Below are positions 1-12,226 of a stretch of 64,000 nucleotides of DNA, piece by piece. This stretch comes from Trematomus loennbergii (lineage: Eukaryota > Chordata > Actinopteri > Perciformes > Nototheniidae). The translations under genes and the position numbers were made by a program. The first letter of the stretch is position 1, and the number at the start of each line of letters is the position of its first letter. The notes beneath the pieces were generated by a model. It was not told where the DNA came from. It worked only from the letters and a program-made list of their open reading frames with translations, and ran no database searches. The stretch lies in assembly GCA_012861695.1 (NCBI GenBank), contig JAAOOA010000130.1, forward strand, positions 1,155,851 to 1,219,850, in the 5' to 3' direction.

Positions 1-841
1 TCAAACCTTGAGATTTTCCATACGTTATTTCAAACCCCATTTTCAGTGCTGGAAGTATTACGATTGTTATCATGCTGCACAGAACAGTACAGCTCTCCTG
101 CTTTAAAAACCTGTTTCACATGCGTGGTTATTTTGTATTTCCTCTGTTTTGACTTTTGAACTGTGTTAATGGTTATGCACCAAAATACCAAGACATATTG
201 TATTTTCAAACTGGCTTGGCAATAATGTAAAGGATTAGAAAAAGTTGTGTAAAGAACAAAAAAAGTGAGCTTGAAATAGAATTTAAAAAAATCATCTTTC
301 TTATTTACCTACGCACAGCTGACCATTCACAGCGTTAAGTGGGAGTGAATATCGGATAGTAAGGTTTAGGAAATGCTGCATTTATGTGGTGTGAAAATAT
401 TGAGGAAAATTATTTCCCGACTCACAAAGTTGAAATATTGACGTCAAATAATGCAGAAAGTTGATGTTATTCATTTATGTATGGCATACACATATTTAGC
501 GTTCCAATTCTAACGTTAGCATTAACCCCAATAACAAGTAAGGGGCAAAAAGATATATTTGAAGGTCATTTAATGTTGCGGGGGAAACGTCTGGGACAGC
601 TACCAAAGTGATTTTCAATGCTTATTATAAAAATAAAACACACCTTGATTGTAGCATCCGTGTTGTTTTCACATCACATTAAGACACCAAAGTTAAAGGA
701 AGGACTTCTAACATCTGGAAATAAGACCCTCAATGGGAGCCCTAATCAATCTTCAGAAAGTTAAAGGATAGTCAACATACTGCCTCTCCACCGGCTCCAT
801 CACTAAAGCCATAGACAAACAGTGTTGTGTTTCAGACTCAC
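1..841. other. Intergenic, nothing recognised
   Basis: AT-rich unique-looking sequence. I see no convincing exon, RNA gene or repeat on either strand. Confidence 0.5.
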
Positions 842-914
842 CTGTAGGGGGTGCTGTTTCCTCTCTTGGCCGTCGTGGTGCGGCCAGCTATCAGCTCACC
901 ATTCATTCTGGCGT
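842..914 (-). CDS. Possible internal exon of an unidentified gene
   Basis: On the minus strand a 73-nt segment is bounded by a good acceptor (TTTCAG, just above 914) and a consensus donor (CAG|GTGAGT, 836-841 on +). The middle frame is open throughout and reads ARMNGELIAGRTTTAKRGN followed by STPYR; the other two frames contain stops. The composition is protein-like and the base composition differs from the AT-rich flanks. I do not recognise the protein and find no partner exon, so the gene is unnamed. It could also be chance splice-like signals. Confidence 0.35.
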
Positions 915-1768
915 CTGAAACACAAAAAAACAAACTGTCAGATCAGGTTAGACACTAATGCCCCCCGATGTCTCACTCTTCCTGACTGAGGGAGACAGCA
1001 ATGAAGATGGACAGGTAACACACACATTCCTGTACTTCTATCGTCTGTTGTTGGACCCTATGTGGCTATGCATTCGCTGAATCTAACCTAAACCTAATTC
1101 TAACCGGTATCGTTATATCCAATTTCAATATTTTTTAAACGGACTTTAATTAAATAAGGACGCTACAAAATTGTCCTTGCTCTGTCGGTTAAGAACATTT
1201 ATCAGTCCTTACTATGTGACAAGTACAAGAGTATCCACACACACAGACCCAGTGGGCTCAGCTGGTCACCCTAACGAGGTGCCGGAGAGTCTAATTGGCC
1301 TCCATCTGTCAGAGTGGAATTCATTTTCTCCCGTATTTATTATGCTTCCTGTCAGCAAACATGTACCTGTCTATCAGCCTGATAACATCTGAGTTAAAAG
1401 ATACTTTTTTTAGAAACCATGGATTTCTCTGTGACTTCAAGGCATTTTAAGGGTTGTGTCAAAGTAAGAATCCTGCAGCTAGACTATTGTCCCGACCAGA
1501 TGAAGTGCTACTGCATTAGCTTCATGTGCTACGTGCTATGTAAAAGTACTAATACCACACTTTGAAAAACGTCACTACATTTTACAGTGTGTATTAAAAT
1601 CCTTCAGTTAAAGTAAAGGTATGTTAGTATTACGAATACATTTCTGTCAAATTATAAGTATCGATTGTGTAGAGAGGCCCTATTGTGCCTTTTTGGGTGT
1701 TCTCTTCCCTGTAATGGGTTTGTGTGCAAATAGTCTGCAAAGGCTTTCTCTCCCACAACATGACATTT
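915..1768. other. Intergenic; right part is flank of a miniature element
   Basis: No gene seen. From about 1672 the sequence (AGTCTGCAAAGGCT at 1731-1744) resembles the left flanks of the 57-bp arrays at 12342 and 31714, so it is probably a diverged left arm of the same miniature element. Confidence 0.45.
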
Positions 1769-4433
1769 AGCAGGAGAGGACTCTTTAAAGTAGAGACACT
1801 ACATACTGATATACACCTGAACATCAGCAGGAGAGGACTCTTTAAAGTAGAGACACTACATACTGATATACACCTGAACATCAGCAGGAGAGGACTCTTT
1901 AAAGTAGAGACACTACATACTGATATACACCTGAACATCAGCAGGAGAGGACTCTTTAAAGTAGAGACACTACATACTGATATACACCTGAACATCAGCA
2001 GGAGAGGACTCTTTAAAGTAGAGACACTACATACTGATATACACCTGAACATCAGCAGGAGAGGACTCTTTAAAGTAGAGACACTACATACTGATATGCA
2101 CCTGAACATCAGCAGGAGAGGACTCTTTAAAGTAGAGACACTACATACTGATATACACCTGAACATCAGCAGGAGAGGACTCTTTAACGTAGAGACACTA
2201 CATACTGATATACACCTGAACATCAGCAGGAGAGGACTCTTTAAAGTAGAGACACTACATACTGATGTACACCTGAACATCAGCAGGAGAGGACTCTTTA
2301 AAGTAGAGAACTACATACTGATATACACCTGAACATCAGCAGGAGAGGACTCTTTAAAGTAGAGACTCTACATACTGATATACACCTGAACATCAGCAGG
2401 AGAGGACTCTTTAAAGTATAGACACTAATACTGATATACACCTGAACATCAACAGGAGAGGACTCTTTAAAGTAGAGACACTACATACTGATATACACCT
2501 GAACATCAGCAGGAGAGGACTCTTTAAAGTAGAGACACTACATACTGATATACACCTGAACATCAGCAGGAGAGGACTCTTTAAAGTAGAGACACTACAT
2601 ACTGATATACACCTGAACATCACAGGAGAGGACTCTTTAAAGTAGAGACACTACATACTGATATACACCTGAACATCAGCAGGAGAGGACTCTTTAAAGT
2701 AGAGACACTACATACTGATATACACCTGAACATCAGCAGGAGAGGACTCTTTAAAGTAGAGACACTACATACTGATATACACCTGAACATCAGCAGGAGA
2801 GGACTCTTTAAAGTAGAGACACTACATACTGATATACACCTGAACATCAGCAGGAGAGGACTCTTTAAAGTAGAGTCACTACATACTGATATACACCTGA
2901 ACATCAGCAGGAGAGGACTCTTTAAAGTAGAGACACTACATACTGATATACACCTGAACATCAGCAGGAGAGGACTCTTTAAAGTAGAGACACTACATAC
3001 TGATATACACCTGAACATCAGCAGGAGAGGACTCTTTAAAGTAGAGACACTACATACTGATATACACCTGAAAATCAGCAGGAGAGGACTCTTTAAAGTA
3101 GATACACTACATACTGATATACACCTGAACATCAGCAGGAGAGGACTCTTTAAAGTAGAGACACTACATACTGATATACACCTGAACATCAGCAGGAGAG
3201 GACTCTTTAAAGTAGAGACACTACATACTGATATACACCTGAACATCAGCTGGAGAGGACTCTTTAAAGTAGAGACACTACATACTGATATACACCTGAA
3301 CATCAGCAGGAGAGGACTCTTTAAAGTAGAGACACTACATACTGATATACACCTGAACATCAGCAGGAGAGGACTCTTTAAAGTAGAGACACTACATACT
3401 GATATACACCTGAACATCAGCAGGAGAGGACTCTTTAAAGTAGAGACACTACATACTGATATACACCTGAACATCAGCAGGAGAGGACTCTTTAAAGTAG
3501 AGACACTACATACTGATATACACCTGAACATCAGCAGGAGAGGACTCTTTAAAGTAGAGACACTACATACTGATATACACCTGAACATCAGCAGGAGAGG
3601 ACTCTTTAAAGTAGAGACACTACATACTGATATTCACCTGAACATCAGCAGGAGAGGACTCTTTAAGTAGAGACACTACATACTGATATACACCTGAACA
3701 TCAGCAGGAGAGGACTCTTTAAATTAGAGACACTACATTACACCTGAACATCAGCAGGAGAGGACTCTTTAAAGTAGAGACACTACATACTGATATACAC
3801 CTGAACATCAGCAGGGAGAGGACTCTTTAAAGTAGAGAACACTACATACTGATATACACCTGAACATCAGCAGGAGAGGACTCTTTAAAGTAAAGACACT
3901 ACATACTGATATACACCTGAACATCAGCAGGAGAGGACTCTTTAAAGTAGAGACACTACATACTGATATACACCTGAACATCAGCAGGAGAGGACTCTTT
4001 AAAGTAGAGACACTACATACTGATATACACCTGAACATCAGCAGGAGAGGACTCTTTAAAGTAGAGACACTACATACTGATATACACCTGAAGATCAGCA
4101 GGAGAGGACTCTTTAAAGTAGAGACACTACATACTGATATACACCTGAACATCAGCAGGAGAGGACTCTTTAAAGTAGAGACACTCCATACTGATATACA
4201 CCTGAACATCAGCAGGAGAGGACTCTTTAAAGTAGAGACACTACATACTGATATACACCTGAAGATCAGCAGGAGAGGACTCTTTAAAGTAGAGACACTA
4301 CATACTGATATACACCTGAACATCAGTCAGGAGAGGACTCTTTAAAGTAGAGACACTACATACTGATATACACCTGAACATCAGCAGGAGAGGACTCTTT
4401 AAAGTAGAGACACTACATACTGATATACACCTG
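1769..4433 (+). repeat. 57-bp minisatellite array 1 (about 46 copies)
   Basis: Tandem units of 57 bp containing CAGGAGAGGACTCTTTAAAG and CTACATACTGATATACACCT, mostly identical with scattered substitutions and a few indels (e.g. 2310, 2428, 3665, 3735). Because 57 is divisible by three, both strands show long artificial reading frames made of a 19-residue repeat; these are not genes. The same unit recurs at 8752, 12342, 31714 and, inverted, 47371. Confidence 0.97.
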
Positions 4434-5197
4434 AAGAGGAGCATAATAGGGACCCTTGGAGCTGCTTTGATGCAAGAACAACTTCAGACTTGATCTGACA
4501 ATAAAGAACGATTAGATGGTATCGTATAAAACAGTGACACCAGAAAAAAGAGTAGCACAGTTGAGGGGAAGACCTCCATCAGAGTGTTGTACGCAGCTCC
4601 TAAGACCCCCCACATTAAAAGCTGTGTTTGTGAAGGCGACAGCTGGCTCTTCACCCTGATATCCTTCAACACCCGCTGTGATCACTGTTTTTTATAGTTT
4701 CCACCCCGGCTGCAGCTTGGAGGACATCAGTCTTTCAGAGGGATGTTTATGAGGACTGTCACTCTCCATCTGTTGACTGCAGGCTTGGAGAGTGACAGGA
4801 TTACGTAGTGAGGATACAGCAAACTGTAGTCCCTAACAGCTGCATTAAGAAAGGACGTAATTATTTTTAAAAAACAGGGATTACTTGAGATCTATATATT
4901 ATAGGTAGACGTACTGCCTGCATTCTTTAATGCAGTAGGTGGACACCTGGTTTATTAAAACAAAAAGACGGTTGCTTTTAATTCATATATTAAATTAAAA
5001 CACATGAAGGCTCTTCTATTCTGTAGATCTAAATGTTAACAATACACATTCTTGATCCTAAATATCTCGGTTTCTTCTTTTCTAAGATCACATTGTTTTG
5101 TTGTTAATGGACTGTTCTTATAAATCTCTTTATCAGGTCTTTTCGACCCCTCAAAGCTCTTTACATACCACGAGCCATTCACCCACTCACACCTCAT
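4434..5197. other. Intergenic, no gene seen
   Basis: GCATAATAGGGACCCTTGG just after the array looks like a diverged right end of the host element. The remainder to the microsatellite is AT-rich with no supported feature. Confidence 0.45.
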
Positions 5198-5227
5198 TCA
5201 TGCAGAGCACACACACACACACACACA

Positions 5228-5314
<87 letters not shown>

Positions 5315-5675
5315 TCACTCACTCACTCACTCACTCACTCACTCACTCACTCACTCACTCACTCACTCACTCACTCACTCACTCACTCACTCACTCACTC
5401 ACTCACTCACCACTCACTCACTCACTCACTCACTCACTCACTCACTCACTCTCACACACACACACTCACTCTCACACACACACACACACACACTCACACT
5501 CACTCTCTCACACACACACACTCACTCTCACACACACATACACACATACACACATACTCACACACACACACTCACTCTCACACACACACACACACACACA
5601 CTCACTCTCACACACACTCACTCTACACACACTCACTCTCACACACACACACTCACACACTCACTCACTCACTCA

Positions 5676-5766
<91 letters not shown>

Positions 5767-5829
5767 TCACTCACTCTCACACACACACACTCACACACGC
5801 ACACACACACACACACACTCACTCACACA

Positions 5830-5919
<90 letters not shown>
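5198..5919. repeat. Compound AC / ACTC microsatellite
   Basis: About 720 bp of (AC)n interrupted by a pure (CACT)n block at about 5310-5450 and mixed CACACTCA blocks. Long His/Thr/Ser or Val/Cys frames across it are simple-sequence artefacts. Confidence 0.97.
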
Positions 5920-5920
<1 letters not shown>

Positions 5921-6770
5921 CTAACCGCGGTTAACTTCCAGCGATTACAGCTTATTGCTTCACGTTGTTGGTACGAAACATCTGCTTTAGAGAGAGGTGA
6001 CGGGGGAGAAAGAGAAGGGGGAGAAAGAGAAGGGGGAGAAATGAGAGAGTGAATGAAGAGAGAATGATGACAGGACAATTTCACACCCTCATGGTTATTG
6101 TTTTTTTGGGGACAGCATATTCAAAGTGTGGCAGCAGATCCAGAGAGGCAGAGCGTTTGGATGAAACCACAACGATCACTTCTGTCCGTTCATGTTAGTT
6201 TGTTGGGGAATAAACGTTAGTGTGCAGTGAAGATGCGTCTGGAATCCAACATCAGACTGTTACATTTGAGATGGTCTATTATAACTGGAATGAGTCTATA
6301 CACCAAAACTGCTTAAACAAAATTCACCTATTATTTTTCTTACTTTTTCTTTTTCGGTTTGGTTCGTCCGTACATGTTTAGATCTAAATACACACAACGT
6401 ATTTCTGAGTAAAAGCCGTATCGTATGCCTTAAGTCAGAAAGACAGAAAGACGGAGGGAAAATAACACATTTATAAAGCAGCCAAAAACATCAACAATAT
6501 ATTAAAATTAATTAATTAAAAAAGGCACAAAGAATGTAAATAACAGCAAAAATAACAAAATAAATACAAAAAAGCACAGCCTAAAAAACTAATATTATTA
6601 TAAAAAAACAGCAAAACAAATATTTAAATAATACATTGAAAACAAATAAAGAAATATTTTACCTATTCATAATAAAGGCGATGCTTTTAAAAAGTGGGGG
6701 GATCTGTCCTCATGAATCCCCCCCCCCCCCCCCCTGCCGACAGGCCGTAAGAAACGCCTCCATTGGACTC
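5920..6770. other. Intergenic, AT-rich, no gene seen
   Basis: Contains a short GGGAGAAAGAGAA tandem block (6003-6040), an A-rich low-complexity stretch at 6470-6660 and a C homopolymer at about 6719-6734. Nothing else supported. Confidence 0.5.
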
Positions 6771-6775
6771 CTCTG

Positions 6776-6952
6776 GTTACTTCCAAAACACAGTGACATC
6801 TTTTTGTAACACACACGCTCCTATTGGCTAGCTCTCCAACACATTGTACGTGATAGGCTAAGGGGCGGGACATCTATAAGCTGGTTGACCAATCACAACA
6901 GAGCCTTCCAGCTAACCAATCAGAGCAGCTCTGGTTTCAGACAGAGGGGGAA
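6776..6952. repeat. Dispersed repeat, copy 1
   Basis: Shares nearly the whole segment with 40979-41158, including CCAACACATTGTACGTGATA and GGCTAAGGGGCGGGACATCT, then GACCAATCACAACAGAGCC. No terminal repeats were identified; the class is unknown. Confidence 0.75.
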
Positions 6953-7211
6953 AAGAGGTGCTGCAGAAACAGGCAGTATGAGAAGAATAAAGAGCTTTTT
7001 GAACATTAAAGCTTGGAGACATGTTCTTAATATTTCCGCTTTAACGCGCTACAATAATCTCTGTAACTTTTGGGATAGTAAATATACAACTCAAACTAAA
7101 TATATAACACAGGTGTAGTTGTTTTTGACATTTTAACGCTCAACTCTTACATGTTATGCCTGTAACAGTTCCTTTCTCTAAGGCCTGATGTGCTTGAGTA
7201 ACCGAATTTGG

Positions 7212-7746
7212 AAACAGTGTTCATTTCGTCAACGAAAACAATGACGAAAAATGTTCGTCAGCGACCTTTCTTACACGACTAAGACGAGACGATGACGAGC
7301 TAAAAATAGATTGTTGATAATAAAAACTATGGCGAAATGTATATTTTGTTTTCGTTGACGAGACGAGACGGGACTAAGGTGTTAATGGTGGACTATCGGA
7401 CTTTCAAAATGCAGCATATTTCCCCCCAATTGTCCGTCTTGTCTGTCAAAATGCATCCCTGTCATTGGTTGAATTAGTTGGGATTCTGGGAATCTGCACA
7501 CGTCACTCAATTACACAAGTAACGTGTTAACAGAGTGAAATGTAGCTTACGAATGTCAACACTTGATGCTGTCACCTTGATTCCAATTTCAGATTCCTGT
7601 ATTAGTTTAAAGAGAGAAAACATTTTGACTGAAAGTTGTCTAAAATGTAATGAATTTTCATCGACTAAAACTAGACTAAAACTATGAAGGATAAAAAGGA
7701 CTAAAATGTGACTAAAACTAATAACCATTTTCGTCTAAAAACTAAG
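7212..7746. repeat. Dispersed repeat rich in GACTAAAA / CGTCAACGAAAA
   Basis: Begins with TTCGTCAACGAAAACAATGACG and ends with iterated GACTAAAACTA motifs and a near-inverse of its start (TTTTCGTCTAAAAACTAAGAC). The inverted, low-complexity ends suggest an old DNA-element remnant. Family not assigned. Confidence 0.5.
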
Positions 7747-7773
7747 ACTTAATCTCAAATAGCTGCCAAAATC

Positions 7774-8050
7774 AAGGTTCAAGGTTCAAGGTTCTTTATT
7801 GTCAAACTGACATAGCTACAGAGTAATTATGTCGTTGAAAATCTTATGTCACAGGCTTCTCCAACAATGCAACATAATAATAATACAGATAGTAAGAGTA
7901 ATACAAAAAGAAAAATAATTCTAAAATAAAGTGATGATGTGGAATAGTGCAGTACGAGTCTATATACAAGTTATTATATATATATATAAGTTATGCAGAT
8001 GAATGTTTTGAAATAGTTTCTGCAGTTCAATTGTTTAACAGTCTGCAAAT
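7774..8050. repeat. LINE-type 3' tail remnant (tentative)
   Basis: Starts with the direct repeat CAAGGTTCAAGGTTCAAGG and TTCTTTATTGTCAAACTG, a pattern typical of reverse-oriented 3' ends of fish LINEs. A comparable tail with CAATGACAATAAAGGAATTC lies at 25421. No coding remnant is visible. Confidence 0.4.
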
Positions 8051-8392
8051 GAACACTGTTGGAAAATACCAGCTGCTGTAAAGCCAAAACAAGAAATATA
8101 TTGACAATCACTGTCTTCTATTAACTTCGTAAGCAAAGCATAGTGTGATTCTTAGCGTTAAATCCAGCGGCCCTCACACCTATCTCCACCTCTCTGCTCC
8201 AATATGTCCGACAGGAAGAAATACAGGTTTAAATTCAGAGCATCTGGACGATCAGAGAGGAAACAACAGATCAATATAAATAACTCCCTTCTTCTCCTCC
8301 ACTTCCTGTTTACCCAAATGATGTCTCCGTACAAACTAAAGTTCATCCTGTTGAAATGTGGAAATCTGACAATAACTCTGATGGTGTTTCAG

Positions 8393-8461
8393 GAAACTGG
8401 AGGACGCGCCGCCTCGCTGCACGACATCATCATCGCTCATGCAAAGAGCTTTAAGCTGTGA
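8393..8461 (+). CDS. Possible terminal exon of an unidentified gene
   Basis: An acceptor-like GGTGTTTCAG is followed by an open segment ETGGRAASLHDIIIAHAK then SFKL and a TGA stop; AATAAA follows at about 8559, roughly 100 bp downstream, as expected for a terminal exon. I do not recognise the protein and cannot place the upstream exon with confidence (an open stretch from 8204 starts MSDRKKYRFKFRASGR). It may be chance. Confidence 0.2.
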   Translation, partial: ETGGRAASLHDIIIAHAKSFKL

Positions 8462-8751
8462 CTTCTGTTGCATTATGGGATGAATTGAGTCGATGTGTGA
8501 AATACAACTTTCAAAGGCGTCAGACTGCTCCCCGCCAAATGGTGTATTGTAAAATTGACAATAAACATATTTTATCAATATGTTTTTCTAATGCTCTTGG
8601 TTTTATATTAAATTCGTCTCTTAATTTATTCGGGCAGCGTCATGACAAAAATGTTAAAAAAACTTTTGACATCCATATCACGATAGTCCACTCATAGATG
8701 TGTCTGGAACTGGTGTTGAGTGGGTACAAAAGGTCAAATCGTGGAGGATGT

Positions 8752-9775
8752 GGAGAGGACTCTTTAAAGTAGAGACACTACTGATATACACCTGAGCATC
8801 AGCAGGAGAGGACTCTTTAAAGTAGAGACACTCCACACTGATATACACCTGAACATCAGCAGGAGAGGACTCTTTAAAGTAGAGACACTACATACTGATA
8901 TACACCTGAACATCAGCAGGAGAGGACTCTTTAAAGTAGAGACACTACATACTGATATACACCTGAGCATCAGCAGGAGAGGACTCTTTAAAGTAGAGAC
9001 ACTACATACTGATATACACCTGAACATCAGCAGGAGAGGACTCTTTAAAGTAGAGACACTACATACTGATATACACCTGAACATCAGCAGGAGAGGACTC
9101 TTTAAAGTAGAGACACTACATACTGATATACACCTGAACATCAGCAGGAGAGGACTCTTTAAAGTAGAGACACTACATACTGATATACACCTGAACATCA
9201 GCAGGAGAGGACTCTTTAAAGTAGAGACAATACATACTGATATACACCTGAACATCAGCAGGAGAGGACTCTTTAAAGTAGAGACACTACATACTGATAT
9301 ACACCTGAACATCAGCAGGAGAGGACTCTTTAAAGTAGAGACACTACATACTGATATACACCTGAGCATCAGCAGGAGAGGACTCTTTAAAGTAGAGACA
9401 CTACATACTGATATACACCTGAACATCAGCAGGAGAGGACTCTTTAAAGTAGAGACACTACATACTGATATACACCTGAACATCAGCAGGAGAGGACTCT
9501 TTAAAGTAGAGACACTACATACTGATATACACCTGAACATCAGCAGGAGAGGACTCTTTAAAGTAGAGACACTACATACTGATATACACATGAACATCAG
9601 CAGGAGAGGACTCTTTAAAGTAGAGACACTACATACTGATATACACATGAACATCAGCAGGAGAGGACTCTTTAAAGTAGAGACACTACATACTGATATA
9701 CACATGAACATCAGCAGAGAGGACTCTTTAAAGTAGAGACACTACATACTGATATACACATGAACATCAGCAGGA
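8752..9775 (+). repeat. 57-bp minisatellite array 2 (about 18 copies)
   Basis: Same unit and orientation as the array at 1769. The last units carry ACACATGAACATC instead of ACACCTGAACATC, a local variant shared by four adjacent copies (9585-9765), which indicates local copy-to-copy spread. No flanking element arms are visible at either edge. Confidence 0.97.
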
Positions 9776-10369
9776 CAGTGAGCACATCTCTGTAAATCTC
9801 CTAAATGTTCAGTTCCTGCAGAAGTGAAATAACATATGAGAGGTTCAGGCTCGTTTCTTCACGCCCTGCTGATCGCTGCCTCGGCTGAAATGTTAGAAAC
9901 TGAAACACTGATGTTGCTTCTGAGGATGCGAGCGCTGACATTTCCATGATTTTATGGATGAATAAACACAACCTTGAACTCATAAGTAATGAGAGTGGGG
10001 GCTGAAGGGTGACCAGCTCTGTTTCCTCAGAGAGAGAAACAGAGAGCATTTTAAGGTACTTGTCCATCTCCAGCAAAGTCAATGTAATGCAATGCATGCT
10101 GGGAATGGACTTTAAGATGATTCTTATTATATTTACTGAGATATTTAACAGTGGAAAGGTTTCTTACAGCGTCTTAGATATTAAAAGTCACAATAAAGAA
10201 CCAATACCAGCTGCTGTCTCTCTAAATATTTAAAAGATAACATAAGAAGACCACAAACAGAATAACTCAAAAAGGACCAAAGACCCCCATTTTATTACTT
10301 ATATTAAGACAAGTACTTTTGCATTACACATTTTTTCAAAGTTGGAGATGCTTTCAATTAACATCTGCT

Positions 10370-10372
<3 letters not shown>
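9776..10372. other. Intergenic, no gene seen
   Basis: No exon or repeat that I can support; ends at the first AC microsatellite. Confidence 0.45.
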
Positions 10373-10790
<418 letters not shown>

Positions 10791-11181
10791 TATAGCAGTG
10801 GGTCGTACCATCTACCCTCCGCTGAGAGGGGTGCAGGTGGAGGAGGGATCACCATGTATTCATGATATAGAGGAGAGGGGGAGTGAAGCAGGTAAAAGGG
10901 ATGTCAATCAATTATAAATAACAGTCCCATAGTACGGAGGATAACAATGACAGCATAAATACATCTAAGTAATCCTGTGATGGAAAAATGAGCTGAAAAC
11001 AGGTCCTGTAAAGTGTTATAATAATGACTTAGTTCCTCAAAAGAATGACCTGTCTCATAATGACTTCATAGGAAGATGTCTTTCCACATGAGTAGTGACG
11101 CATGAAAACATTCACAGGGGCACACTTTTCTGGATTTAATTATTATACTTTTCTTACTTTGAGAACATTTACTTGCACACG
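10791..11181. other. Intergenic, no gene seen
   Basis: AT-rich sequence without a supported feature up to the TTAA element at 11182. Confidence 0.45.
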
Positions 11182-11677
11182 TTAAAGGGGACCTATCATG
11201 CAAAATGCACTTGTGTACGTCTTTTCTACATGAATATGTGTCCCCGGTGTTCCAGGGAACTCACCAAGTGTCAGAAAACACAACCCTCTCTATTTTCCTC
11301 CATACCCAAATCTCTAAAAAAGGGGCTGCAACGGATCTGATAAAAACTGATCCAGATTTGAACACTGTCCTGACGTCAGGACGGTGGCGCTACGGCTATT
11401 GGGCCAACTCCACCAATCAGGAGGAGACAGCCACGGCCATTGCCGTTCGAAAGCGCTGGAGACGCTGTAGTACATATGCCAGGCCTGTAGGTGGTGCTGT
11501 TCTCACAGAATCAGCCCTTGCTAAAACAGGGATAAAAAATGTCAAATTGAGCGAAATGAGGCATGGCTAAAATGCATGATCTGTTTGGTATTTTGAAAAA
11601 AAAAAGTATAAATATGCCTCATATAGGTATGGTCCTACACTATATTATTCAAATATAGCATGATAGGTCCACTTTAA
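11182..11677 (+). mobile_element. TTAA miniature element family A, copy 1
   Basis: Bounded by TTAA on both sides, with terminal inverted repeats AGGGGACCTATCATGC (left) and CATGATAGGTCCACT (right). No transposase is encoded. Internally it carries GTCCTGACGTCAGGACGGTG and GCGCTGGAGACGCTGTAGTA, shared with copies at 29749 (reverse) and 54719. TTAA target duplication is the hallmark of piggyBac- and Kolobok-type transposition; which one mobilised it cannot be told from this copy. Confidence 0.88.
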
Positions 11678-12226
11678 ATGAACTATTATTAATGCAGTTT
11701 TAGTACATGATGGCACTCTTATTCTACTACTGTTTATATAAGAAGGATACAGGAACGTCTCCATGAAAGCTTTCTGTTTCAGTACGAGTTTTTACAACCT
11801 TTTACAACTTAAGAAGAAACAAACAAACCATAAAGGGAGAAAAAAAGAAAACCGTCTGAAAGGACGTTGCTGTGGTTTTCCACGGATCACAGCTTCCTGT
11901 TGTAACGAGAGGCTTCACCAACATGGGTTATCATTTCCACATGTTAAGAAATACTCTGAAGGCATTTACATTTTTTATTTATTTTTATTTCCTGCAACAC
12001 AAAGGTGGAAATGAAAGCTTGCAGCGCCCTCCAGTGGACGTCAGGCGTGCTGCATCAAACATCACTCAACCAAACTAATGCTTTAACTTGAAGCCTCTCA
12101 GTTTCTTTAACGTGATAATCATATGTTTGCTTTATTCCTTTACTCAGCTATATTGTTTATTACATATCTTCCCTTTAAATACATTTCTGAATCATAATAC
12201 ACCTTGAATACACGTGCTTAGTAGAT
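11678..12226. other. Intergenic, no gene seen
   Basis: Short open frames occur but none has a recognisable product or splice context. Confidence 0.45.

Noticed and set aside
1769..4433. CRISPR-like regularly repeated array
   Set aside because: Units are directly adjacent with no unique spacers, the host is a vertebrate, and there are no cas genes.
11205..11570. 121-residue frame repeated at 30405-30728 (minus) and 54710-55087
   Set aside because: It is the interior of TTAA family A read in one frame; copies diverge without codon-position bias that I can see, and the element is a typical non-coding miniature.
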